Shown piece by piece: positions 35,190 through 42,647 of a stretch of DNA of 64,000 nt. This DNA comes from Luteipulveratus mongoliensis (GTDB lineage: Bacteria > Actinomycetota > Actinomycetes > Actinomycetales > Dermatophilaceae), in assembly GCF_001190945.1 (NCBI RefSeq), contig NZ_CP011112.1, forward strand, positions 3,906,001 to 3,970,000, given 5' to 3'. The translations under genes were made by a program, and so were the position numbers. The notes under the pieces are model-generated. The model was not told the origin of the DNA. It did not search any database and saw nothing but the letters and a program-made list of their open reading frames with translations. Numbering within the stretch: the first letter of the stretch is position 1; the number at the start of each line of letters is the position of its first letter.

Positions 35190-35216
35190 TGGGCCTTGAG
35201 TTTTTCTTGGGCCTGA
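35190..35216 (-). promoter_or_regulatory. Direct repeat upstream of the ThiF-like gene
   Basis: On the minus strand TCAGGCCCA and TCAAGGCCCA lie 18 bp apart in the 85-bp gap between the SARP gene and the ThiF-like gene. SARP proteins bind direct repeats, usually spaced by one or two helical turns; the spacing here is not ideal, so this is only a candidate site. Confidence 0.3.
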
Positions 35217-35219
35217 CAG

Positions 35220-37988
35220 CTACGGCCGGCGCACCGGTCCAACCGAAGCGATCTGCAGGCGTACCCGGGCGGCGTCCGGGTGGCCGAGCGCGTCCAGGAT
35301 CTTCAGCGCGTGCTCTCGCGCGCCCATCGCGCCGGACAGGTCGCCGGACGCCTCGCGACAGTCCGCGATGTGTCTGAGTACGGTCGCCGCGCCATAGCGA
35401 TCGCCGGCCTGCTCGAACAACGACAACGCGCTCTCATAGCACCGAAGGGCCTCAGCACGGTTGCCGAGGTGGTCTTGGGCATAGCCGAGGCTGTCCCAGC
35501 TGGCTGCCTCGTGCTTCGGGTCGCCGAGCTCGCGTTGCAGGTCCACCGCACGTCGACAGAAGTCGAGGGTCTGCTGATAGTCGCCGAGCAACGCGTGACG
35601 CCAGCCGACCTGGTTCAACGCCCTGCCCTCAAAAGATCGGTGGCCTGCGAGTCGGTACAGCTCCAGTGCGCGCTCGGCGTGCGCCAGAGCGCCGAGATAG
35701 TCGTGCTTGTCGCCGAGCAGCAGGGCCCAGATCTGATGGACGTTGCCCTCGCCGACCGTATCGCCGTCCGTCTGGAACAGGTCGAACGCTCGGGTGGCGT
35801 GCCACTCGGCCTGGTCTCCCTCCTCCATGCGGAAGTGCGCCACGGCAAGTCCACGGTGGAACTGCGCTTGTGCTGTCCTGTCGTCGAGGCGCTGAGCAGC
35901 AGCAAGGCCGACCTCCTCGGTGGCGACGCACTGCGCCCAGTGGCCTTGACAGTCCATGAAGCTCGACATGCGATCGGCCAGCTGCCATGCGTGCACGTCG
36001 AGCCCGACCTGCGCGGCGTGATCGATGGTCGCCACGAGGGCTGGGCGCTCCGCGTCGAACCAGGCCAAGGCCGAGTCCCTGTTGGCGAACCTCTCAGCCG
36101 TCACACCGGCCACCGGCGACGGAACGCCAATCGCGTGTCCTTGTGGTGCGAACACTCGCGCCGCAGCGTTGGCTGACTGGAGGTAGTGGTCCACGACTCG
36201 TAACACGCCACCGTCGTCCGGCGACTGCTCCGCCAGCTCGAGGGCGTAGGTCCGCAGGAGATCATGAAAGCTGAATCGACCTTCTGGGCGCTCGGCGATC
36301 AAGTTGGCCCGACAGAGCTCTTGGAGCAGCACGGTCGTCGCTTCCACGGACTGCGCCGCGAGGCTCGATGCTGCCGCCACGGAGATGTCCGGGCCGGGAT
36401 GGACGCCGAGCAGCCGGAACATCCTCCGTGCCTCTGGGCGCTGCGCATCGTAGGACCACGACAACACCCCGCGTACGGTCGTACGCGCGTCAAACGTGTC
36501 GAGCACGCCCAGCCGCTGACGCCGGTCGGCCAGCTGGCCGGCGAGACTTCGCAGTGACGTAGCCGGCGTGACGGAGGCGTGACCTGCGACGACGGCCAGG
36601 GCGAGGGGCAGGCGGGCGCACTCGTCCACCAGGTCTGCCACCGCATCAGGTTCTCGGGACAGCCGCTCGGCGCCGAGATATCCAGCAAGCATCTGCCTGG
36701 CGTCCTCGTCCGCGAGGAGGTCCAGGGTGATCGGTAGCGCACCGTGCTCGACAACCAGGCCCGTCAACCGACTGCGACTGGTCACCAGAACCAAGCTGTC
36801 TGATGCGCCCGGGACGATGGGGCGTACCTGCTCAGCATCGCGAGCGTTGTCCAAGACGATCAACAGCCGGCGGTCTGCTGTGAGGGTGCGGAACAGTGCA
36901 CTACGCGCCGCATCGTCGCGAGGTATCTCCTCACCGGGTATGCCAAGGGCTTCCAGGAACTCACCGAGAACATGCCCGGGCGTCAAGGGCCGTGCCGACG
37001 GGTCGAACCCTCGCAGATTGACGTACAGCTGGCCGTCGGGGAACTGCGTCGCTGCACGATGGGCCCAGTGGAGGGCGAGGCACGTCTTGCCGATCCCGGC
37101 CGTGCCGGCGATCGCCGAGATCACCGCCGTTCGGCGGCTCGCGGAGGGGTCCAGCAGCTCGTCCAGCGCTTTCAGTTCCTCACCTCGTCCGGCGAAGTGT
37201 CGGCTGACCATCGGGAGCTGGCGCGGTACGACGAGGGCTGGCGACGTGGTCCCCGTCGACGTGGGGTCATCGCCCCGAAGCAGGCGGAGGTGGACCTCGT
37301 TCAGCTCCTTGCAGGGCTCCTCCCCCAGCTCATCGACCAGTCGTTGTCGGAAGCGTGCGTAGAGGTCGAGCGCCTCAGCACGACGCCCGGCGAGCGACAG
37401 ACCCTGGATGAGATGACCGATCAGGGGCTCCGACCACGGGTAGTCCGACGATGCTTGGAGCAGAGTGTCAATCAGCTCGTCGAGCCGACCGCCGCCGCAG
37501 AGCTCATGGCGCGCGAGCGCGAGCAGCGCCGACAACCGCTCCTCCAGGAGCTTGTGCTGCAGACGAGACACCCAGTCCCCGTGCAGTCCAGCGAGCGGTT
37601 GGCCGCGCCACAGCCGAAGCGCTGCATGAAGATCGACCACGGCTGAGGTCGATGCTGCGTTCTTGCTGACTTCGATATGGCGCCGGAACTCCACGATGTC
37701 CACGCACTCAGGCGGCACCTCGCAGACGTACCCGCCGCTGCGGCGCGCAATCGCAACGCCACCAGGCGAGAGTGACTGCCGGAGTCGGGTGATGTAGGAG
37801 TACAGCGATGCGGTCGGGTTGCCTGGTAGGGCTTCTCCCCAGACCCGGTCGACCAGCACGTCCAGCGGTACAACCTGTCCTGGAGTGGCTGCGAGTGCGG
37901 CAAGGATCAGGCGCGGCTTGGTGGAGCCGATCTCCAGCTGTTGGCCCGCATGCCAGACCTCCGGAGTCCCGAGCAGTCTGATCTCCAT
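35220..37988 (-). CDS. SARP-family regulator with NB-ARC and TPR domains (AfsR-like)
   Basis: The 922-residue protein starts with an OmpR-like winged helix (1-90; MEIRLLGTPEVW, RLRQSLSPGG, GGYVCEVP), a BTAD domain (95-240), an NB-ARC ATPase with P-loop GTAGIGKT (295-302) and LIVLDNARDAEQV, and TPR repeats from about 640 to 900. Such proteins activate secondary-metabolite clusters in actinomycetes. It lies 85 bp upstream of, and on the same strand as, the peptide cluster, and is its likely activator. Confidence 0.92.
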   Translation of the reverse strand: MEIRLLGTPEVWHAGQQLEIGSTKPRLILAALAATPGQVVPLDVLVDRVWGEALPGNPTASLYSYITRLRQSLSPGGVAIARRSGGYVCEVPPECVDIVEFRRHIEVSKNAASTSAVVDLHAALRLWRGQPLAGLHGDWVSRLQHKLLEERLSALLALARHELCGGGRLDELIDTLLQASSDYPWSEPLIGHLIQGLSLAGRRAEALDLYARFRQRLVDELGEEPCKELNEVHLRLLRGDDPTSTGTTSPALVVPRQLPMVSRHFAGRGEELKALDELLDPSASRRTAVISAIAGTAGIGKTCLALHWAHRAATQFPDGQLYVNLRGFDPSARPLTPGHVLGEFLEALGIPGEEIPRDDAARSALFRTLTADRRLLIVLDNARDAEQVRPIVPGASDSLVLVTSRSRLTGLVVEHGALPITLDLLADEDARQMLAGYLGAERLSREPDAVADLVDECARLPLALAVVAGHASVTPATSLRSLAGQLADRRQRLGVLDTFDARTTVRGVLSWSYDAQRPEARRMFRLLGVHPGPDISVAAASSLAAQSVEATTVLLQELCRANLIAERPEGRFSFHDLLRTYALELAEQSPDDGGVLRVVDHYLQSANAAARVFAPQGHAIGVPSPVAGVTAERFANRDSALAWFDAERPALVATIDHAAQVGLDVHAWQLADRMSSFMDCQGHWAQCVATEEVGLAAAQRLDDRTAQAQFHRGLAVAHFRMEEGDQAEWHATRAFDLFQTDGDTVGEGNVHQIWALLLGDKHDYLGALAHAERALELYRLAGHRSFEGRALNQVGWRHALLGDYQQTLDFCRRAVDLQRELGDPKHEAASWDSLGYAQDHLGNRAEALRCYESALSLFEQAGDRYGAATVLRHIADCREASGDLSGAMGAREHALKILDALGHPDAARVRLQIASVGPVRRP

Positions 37989-38020
37989 GGGTCAGGAAGA
38001 TAAGCGGCGAGCTCCGTGTG

Positions 38021-38049
38021 TGCACACCGACCTCGTCGAATCTCGTCAA
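38021..38049 (-). promoter_or_regulatory. Possible promoter of the SARP gene
   Basis: A good -35 TTGACG (38049-38044) is followed after 17 bp by TGTGCA, a poor -10, 33 bp before the SARP start. GTGTGCACAC at the -10 is palindromic and might bind a regulator. Confidence 0.3.
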
Positions 38050-38076
38050 GGCGTGGGAGCACAGCACCCGCGGAGG

Positions 38077-38412
38077 CTAGAGATAAAGGCCGGTCTGTCC
38101 GTTCTCTGTGGGCTGGGCGGCGACGGCGTGCAGGTCGCGCTCGCGCAGGAGGACGTAGTCCTTGGACTGCAGCTCGACCTCGGCACGGTCCTCGGGGTCG
38201 AACAGGACCCGGTCGCCCAGCCGCACCTGGCGTACGTGTGCGCCGAGCGCCACGACCTGCGCCCACACGAGGCGCTTGCCGACGCTGGCGGTCGCCGGGA
38301 TGACGATCCCGCCCCCGGACTTCCGCTCGCCCAACTCGCCGTCCTGAGAGACCAGGACGCGATCGTGCAGCATCCGGATGGGCAAGCCCTCCGAGGTGGC
38401 GGGTTCAGCCAC
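38077..38412 (-). CDS. GroES-like co-chaperone family protein
   Basis: The 111-residue protein carries the Cpn10 fold (MLHDRVLVSQDGELGERKSG, GGGIVIPATASVGKRL, GDRVLFDPEDRAEVEL) and the C-terminal GLYL. It is the divergent GroES-like protein common next to DUF3618 genes in actinobacteria, not the groEL-linked GroES. GTG 38412 overlaps the stop of the DUF3618 gene by 8 bp. Confidence 0.83.
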   Translation of the reverse strand: MAEPATSEGLPIRMLHDRVLVSQDGELGERKSGGGIVIPATASVGKRLVWAQVVALGAHVRQVRLGDRVLFDPEDRAEVELQSKDYVLLRERDLHAVAAQPTENGQTGLYL

Positions 38413-38701
38413 GTGCGCGACGCAACAGGCCGAGCAGCAGCAGGAACGCGCCTGCACCGCCGACCGCGCCCGCGATCTTCTCGGTCTTGAGCTCGCCGTC
38501 CGGGGTGCGCGTCGCGTCGTTGGCGGCGAGCTTCAGGCCCTCGACCTGCCGCTTGGCGATCTCCTTGGGCTGGGCTCGGAAAGCCAGCTCGTCGATCGTC
38601 CCGGCCAGCCGCTGACGCGAGGCAGCGAGGTCGGCCTCGATCTCCTTGGCGGACCTGGCGCGCGGTGCGGCGGGCTTGGACGTCTCGCGCTGCTTGGCCA
38701 T
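38405..38701 (-). CDS. DUF3618 membrane protein
   Basis: The 98-residue protein has the DUF3618 signature SAKEIEADLAASRQRLAGTI with LAFRAQPK, and a C-terminal membrane helix (AGAVGGAGAFLLLLGLLRRAR). The function is unknown. It is co-translated with the GroES-like gene. It is divergent from bcp. Confidence 0.88.
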   Translation of the reverse strand: MAKQRETSKPAAPRARSAKEIEADLAASRQRLAGTIDELAFRAQPKEIAKRQVEGLKLAANDATRTPDGELKTEKIAGAVGGAGAFLLLLGLLRRARG

Positions 38702-38792
38702 CTGGGATCTCCTTGTCGTCTGAACTGGTTGTGACCCTAACGTAGGAGCACCGCACGGACATCAGGCCGTGCGGCCACGGAGAGGACACCAC

Positions 38793-39260
38793 ATGCCCCG
38801 TCTCGAAGCCGGTGAGGCTGCACCCGATTTCAGCCTCACCGACGACCACGGCAAGCAGGTCGCGCTCGGCGACTTCCGCGGTCGCAAGCTCATCATCTTC
38901 TTCTACCCGGCGGCCATGACGCCGGGCTGCACCAAGGAGGCGTGCGACTTCCGCGACTCGCTGACCACGCTGCAGAAGGCGGGGTACGAGATCGTCGGCA
39001 TCTCCCCCGACAAGCCGGAGAAGCTGGCGAAGTTCGTCGAGAAGGAGGCGCTGACGTACCCCCTCCTGTCGGACCCGGACAAGCAGGTGCTGGAGGCGTA
39101 CGGCGCCTGGGGTGAGAAGAAGCTGTACGGCAAGACCGTTACGGGTGTGATCCGCTCGACGTTCGTGATCGACGAGGACGGCACGATCACGCTGCCGAAG
39201 TACAACGTGCGCGCGACCGGCCACGTTGCGTCGCTGTCGAAGGCCCTCAAGCTGGCGTGA
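38793..39260 (+). CDS. bcp: Thiol peroxidase, Bcp/PrxQ type
   Basis: The 155-residue peroxiredoxin reduces hydroperoxides using thioredoxin. The peroxidatic Cys is in YPAAMTPGCTKEACDFRD, which also has the second Cys five residues later (CTKEAC) typical of PrxQ. ATG 38793 has GAGAGGA upstream. Confidence 0.95.
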   Translation: MPRLEAGEAAPDFSLTDDHGKQVALGDFRGRKLIIFFYPAAMTPGCTKEACDFRDSLTTLQKAGYEIVGISPDKPEKLAKFVEKEALTYPLLSDPDKQVLEAYGAWGEKKLYGKTVTGVIRSTFVIDEDGTITLPKYNVRATGHVASLSKALKLA

Positions 39261-39297
39261 GCTGTGGCGTGTCGGACCTCGTTCATATGTTCGAATC

Positions 39298-39786
39298 ATG
39301 CCCCGCCTCGTCTACACCCGCGACGTCCTGGCCCGCGCCGTTGTCGATGCTGACTCCGTCGCCGATGTACTCCGGAACTTGGGACGGCCGCAGGCAGGTG
39401 GCACGCAGGCGCACATCAGCCGGTAGCTGGTGAAGTACGAGATCGACACGAGCCACTTCACCCGAAACAAACGGCGAAACAGAACCCGCAACCGGGCCGA
39501 TCCGGAGCAGGTATTGACTCGGCGAGCCCTCGGTGACGCGCGGGTCAACGGCGGGCGACTTAGGCGTGCCCTCATCGCCATCGGGCGCGAGTTCACCTGT
39601 GCCCTTTGCGGACTCGGTCCGGTGTGGCAGGGCTCGCCCCTCGTTCTTCAGGTCGACCACATTGACGGCGACCTCCACAACAACGAGCGAACGAACCTTC
39701 GCTTCCTGTGCCCCAACTGTCACTCACAGTGTCCGACCTTCTCGCGCCGTCCATGGTCACACCGACGAGACGGAGCCGTCTTATGA
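39298..39786 (+). pseudogene. HNH endonuclease gene interrupted by an in-frame TAG
   Basis: The 162-codon frame begins MPRLVYTRDVLARAVVDADS and runs to a TAG at 39424-39426 (after AHISR). It continues in the same frame as KYEIDTSHFTRNKRRN and an HNH domain: CALCGLGP, LQVDHIDGDLHNNERTNLR, CPNCHS. Intact relatives read through this point (ISRRLK..EIDTSHF). Downstream restart from GTG 39430 would give the complete HNH domain but lose the first 43 residues. Confidence 0.82.
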
Positions 39787-39796
39787 TGTGCCTTGA

Positions 39797-39871
39797 GCGG
39801 CCGTAGCCCAACTGGCAGGAGGCACAGGCTTTAGGTGCCTGACAGTGTGAGTTCGAATCTCACCGGCCGTA
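39797..39871 (+). tRNA. tRNA-Leu-like, anticodon TAG, with short variable loop and no encoded CCA
   Basis: A full cloverleaf folds: acceptor GCGGCCG/CGGCCGT, D-stem GCC/GGC, anticodon stem CAGGC/GCCTG with loop TTTAGGT, a 5-base variable region, T-arm GTGAG-TTCGAAT-CTCAC, discriminator A, then CCG rather than CCA. Leucine tRNAs of bacteria normally have a long variable arm, so identity rests only on the anticodon. Confidence 0.75.
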
Positions 39872-39898
39872 CCGCGAGATACCTCAGAAGCGGCAGCC

Positions 39899-39933
39899 GA
39901 GCTCGAGCCCACCGACGTGGTGGGCTCGAGCTC
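39899..39933 (+). terminator. Strong hairpin downstream of the tRNA-Leu-like gene
   Basis: A perfect 15-bp stem GAGCTCGAGCCCACC / GGTGGGCTCGAGCTC with loop GACGT lies 28 bases after the tRNA. It has no T-run. Its right arm overlaps the start of a tRNA-Leu remnant. Confidence 0.6.
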
Positions 39934-40011
39934 TGGCGCTCCTGCGACGGGTAGTCGCCGGTCCGTACCGGCGCCTTCGGGTGTGCGGGTTCGAGTCCCG
40001 CCTCGCGCACC
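39924..40011 (+). pseudogene. Degenerate tRNA-Leu remnant
   Basis: The region has the size and tail of a class II tRNA-Leu: intact T-arm GCGGG-TTCGAGT-CCCGC (39985-40001), 3' acceptor CTCGCGC followed by ACC, a variable arm with CCTTCGGG, and a 5' GCTCGAG that pairs with six of seven acceptor bases. The anticodon arm CCGGT-CCGT-ACCGG has a 4-base loop, so it cannot decode. Confidence 0.55.
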
Positions 40012-40241
40012 GTGCCAGACCACGACACATCGCGGTCCTATACACCACATCTGCCTCACGCGGTCGCTACGCGAACAGCGTTCCACCTGGCGATTGCGGC
40101 CGGGCCGAATACTGGTCAGTCACGTGTCCATGGCACGAGACTCCCATTGCGGCCGGAGTCCATAGGGCGAAACCATGCCGCACCGCGTTCTCGGGGATCG
40201 GATTCTCGAATTCCCCGCGTTTTCTAGAGCAAGGGGTGCAC

Positions 40242-41786
40242 ATGAGCGACTCCACAGTCACCGAGGACCGGGGAGACTCACCCTCCTCTCTGGATGCCGA
40301 GCAAGTCGGCTACAAGCAGTCGCTCGGTCGTCGACAGGTCCAGATGATCGCGATCGGTGGCGCGATCGGCACCGGACTGTTCCTCGGGTCCGCCTCGCGA
40401 CTGCACAGCACCGGACCGGCCCTCGTCATCAGCTACGCCGTCGTCGGCGTCATCGCGTTCTTCTTGATGCGCGCCCTCGGTGAGCTGGTCCTGCACCGCA
40501 CGACCTCAGGGGCCTTCGTCTCCTATATGCGTGAGTTCTACGGCGAGAAGGCCGCCTACTACACCGGCTGGATGTACTGGCTGAACTGGGCGCTGACCGG
40601 GATCGCCGAGCTGTCCGCCGTGGGCCTGTACGTGCAGCACTGGAAGCCGGACATGCCGAAGTGGGCCACGGTGCTCATCGCCCTGGCCGTCGTGCTCGCC
40701 GTGAACCTGATGTCTGCCAAGGCTTTTGGCGAGTTCGAGTTCTGGGCATCGATCGCCAAGGTCGGCGCGATCGTCATCTTCCTGCTCGTCGGGATCGTCG
40801 TCGTCGGGTTGCGACTCGACATCGGCGAGCACCGGGCAGGCGTGTCCAACATGTGGAGCAACCCCGGCGGGTTCTGGCCCGCATCGGGCGACTTCAACTG
40901 GTACGGGCCGATTCTCGTCATGTCGGGTGTCGTCTTCGCGTACGCCGCGATCGAGATGGTCGGTGTCGCCGCCGGCGAGATGGCCGACCCCAAGCGCGAG
41001 GTCCCGAAGGCCGTCAACGCCGTCGTCATGCGGATCGCCGTGTTCTACGTCGGCTCGCTGATCCTGCTCGTGTCGATGCTGCCGACCAGCGAATACACGT
41101 CTGGTATCAGTCCGTTCGTCACCGTCTTCGGGAGAATGGGCCTGGACTGGATGGGAGACGTGATCCAGGTCGTCCTGATCATCGCTGCCATGTCATCGCT
41201 CAACTCCGGCCTGTACTCCACCGGCCGAGTGCTGCGCAGCCTGGGCATGTCCAAGCAGGCGCCCGGCTTCACGCTCAAGATGAGCAAGTCCGGTGTGCCC
41301 TGGGCGGGCATTGTCCTGACCTCGGTGGTGTACGTCTTCGGCGCCATCCTGAACGCGCTGCGCCCCGATGCCTTCGAGATCGCGCTGGAGGCCGCTGCGA
41401 TCGGTGTCCTGTTCACGTGGTCGACGATCTTCTTGTGTCAGCTGCGGCTGCGGCGGCTCTCGGACAAGGGGGTCATCCCGCCCAGCCCATTCCGGACGCC
41501 TGGTTCCCCGTGGACGAGCTATCTCGGACTCGCCTTCCTTGTCCTGGTGGTCGTCGGCATGGCGATCTCGGGCTGGCAGTCCTCGCCCTACTTCTCGCAC
41601 AAGATCAGCTTCATCGTCGTGGTGATCGGCATCCCGTTGATCGCCATCGTCCTTGAGCTCGGCTGGCTGGTGGTTCGACCCAAAGTGGTGGCGAATACTG
41701 GTGACAGGTTAGGAAGCGTCTGGACCGACACGGGTCCGCGATATCCCGTCGGCGCACCGAGCACGGCGACCGAGGAGGACGAGTGA
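40242..41786 (+). CDS. APC-family amino-acid permease
   Basis: The 514-residue protein has 12 predicted membrane helices and the amino-acid transporter signature QMIAIGGAIGTGLFLGSA plus MRALGELVLHRTTSGAFVSYMRE (parts MRALGELVL and GAFVSYMREF). It resembles the CycA/AnsP/GabP group of proton-coupled amino-acid importers. ATG 40242 has AAGGGG upstream. The 230 bp before it hold no gene that I see. One base separates it from a binding-protein gene. Confidence 0.92.
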   Translation: MSDSTVTEDRGDSPSSLDAEQVGYKQSLGRRQVQMIAIGGAIGTGLFLGSASRLHSTGPALVISYAVVGVIAFFLMRALGELVLHRTTSGAFVSYMREFYGEKAAYYTGWMYWLNWALTGIAELSAVGLYVQHWKPDMPKWATVLIALAVVLAVNLMSAKAFGEFEFWASIAKVGAIVIFLLVGIVVVGLRLDIGEHRAGVSNMWSNPGGFWPASGDFNWYGPILVMSGVVFAYAAIEMVGVAAGEMADPKREVPKAVNAVVMRIAVFYVGSLILLVSMLPTSEYTSGISPFVTVFGRMGLDWMGDVIQVVLIIAAMSSLNSGLYSTGRVLRSLGMSKQAPGFTLKMSKSGVPWAGIVLTSVVYVFGAILNALRPDAFEIALEAAAIGVLFTWSTIFLCQLRLRRLSDKGVIPPSPFRTPGSPWTSYLGLAFLVLVVVGMAISGWQSSPYFSHKISFIVVVIGIPLIAIVLELGWLVVRPKVVANTGDRLGSVWTDTGPRYPVGAPSTATEEDE

Positions 41787-41787
41787 C

Positions 41788-42633
41788 ATGGGTCGTTCAG
41801 TGAGAAAGCACGCTGTTGCGGGCGCGACCGCTGCGCTCATGGTGGTCACCGTGTCAGCCTGTTCTGACGGAGCCTCGCCGACGCCGGCGACCAGCAATGG
41901 TGCGACCGGCAACGGCAAGATCACCATTGGTATCTCCGGTGACCTGCCCGGCCTGAGCCTGAAGGCTGGCGCGTCGTACTCAGGCTTCGACATCGACACC
42001 GCCAACTTCGTCGCCGGCAAGTTGGGCGTGCCGTCGGCCAACATCACCTGGAAGGTGATCGATCAGGCCGAGCGGGTCTCTGCCCTGACCAGTGGTGAGG
42101 TCGACCTCGTCGTCTCGACGTTCTCGATCACGCCGGAGCGGCAGAAGGAGATCGACTTCGCCGGACCGTACTTCGTGGCCCACCAGGATCTGCTGATCCG
42201 ACGCAACGACGAGGAGATCACTGGGCCGGACACCCTCAACGACAAGACGCTGTGTGCGGCGGCGGGTACGACGTCGGCCGACTACGTGAAGGCGCACTAC
42301 AAGGGCCACATCACTCTGCACGAGGTCCCGACCTGGGGCGAGTGCGTACGCAATCTCGCCAACGGCGACGTCGACGCGGTGTCGACCGATGACGTACTGC
42401 TCGCCGGGTTCGCCAGCCTGTCCAAGTACAAAGGCGAGCTCAAGCTGATCGGCAAGGGCTTCACCGATGAGCGTTACGGCGTCGGCATGAAGAAGGGCGA
42501 CGCGGCTCGGCTCGCCAAGGTCAACACGGCGCTGAAGGAGTTCATCAGCTCCGGGGCCTGGAAGAAGTCGCTCAACGACAACGTCACCCCGTCGGGATAC
42601 AGCATCCCCAGCGCCCCGAAGGTCGGGAGCTGA
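41788..42633 (+). CDS. Glutamate/polar amino-acid binding lipoprotein
   Basis: The 281-residue protein has a lipobox TVSAC (Cys25) and the SBP_bac_3 fold: GKITIGISGDLPGLS, YSGFDIDTANFVAGKLG, LTSGEVDLVVSTFSITPERQ, IDFAGPYFVAHQDLL. It binds polar amino acids outside the membrane. It follows the permease by one base, but no ABC permease or ATPase gene is present, so it may present substrate to the permease or act as a sensor for the DUF294 protein. Confidence 0.92.
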   Translation: MGRSVRKHAVAGATAALMVVTVSACSDGASPTPATSNGATGNGKITIGISGDLPGLSLKAGASYSGFDIDTANFVAGKLGVPSANITWKVIDQAERVSALTSGEVDLVVSTFSITPERQKEIDFAGPYFVAHQDLLIRRNDEEITGPDTLNDKTLCAAAGTTSADYVKAHYKGHITLHEVPTWGECVRNLANGDVDAVSTDDVLLAGFASLSKYKGELKLIGKGFTDERYGVGMKKGDAARLAKVNTALKEFISSGAWKKSLNDNVTPSGYSIPSAPKVGS

Positions 42634-42647
42634 GTCGGTCCTCGCCG

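Noticed and set aside
31543-37988. An integrative element with att sites at kbl
   Set aside because: The partial kbl copy is only on one side, is old and broken, and no integrase or excisionase gene is visible.
39797-39871. The TAG-anticodon tRNA as an amber suppressor for the nearby TAG in the HNH gene
   Set aside because: Anticodon UAG reads CUA-type leucine codons; decoding the UAG stop would need anticodon CUA.
40013-40241. An N-terminal extension of the permease through the tRNA remnant
   Set aside because: The extra 87 codons run through tRNA-like sequence; ATG 40242 has a good ribosome site and the family start.
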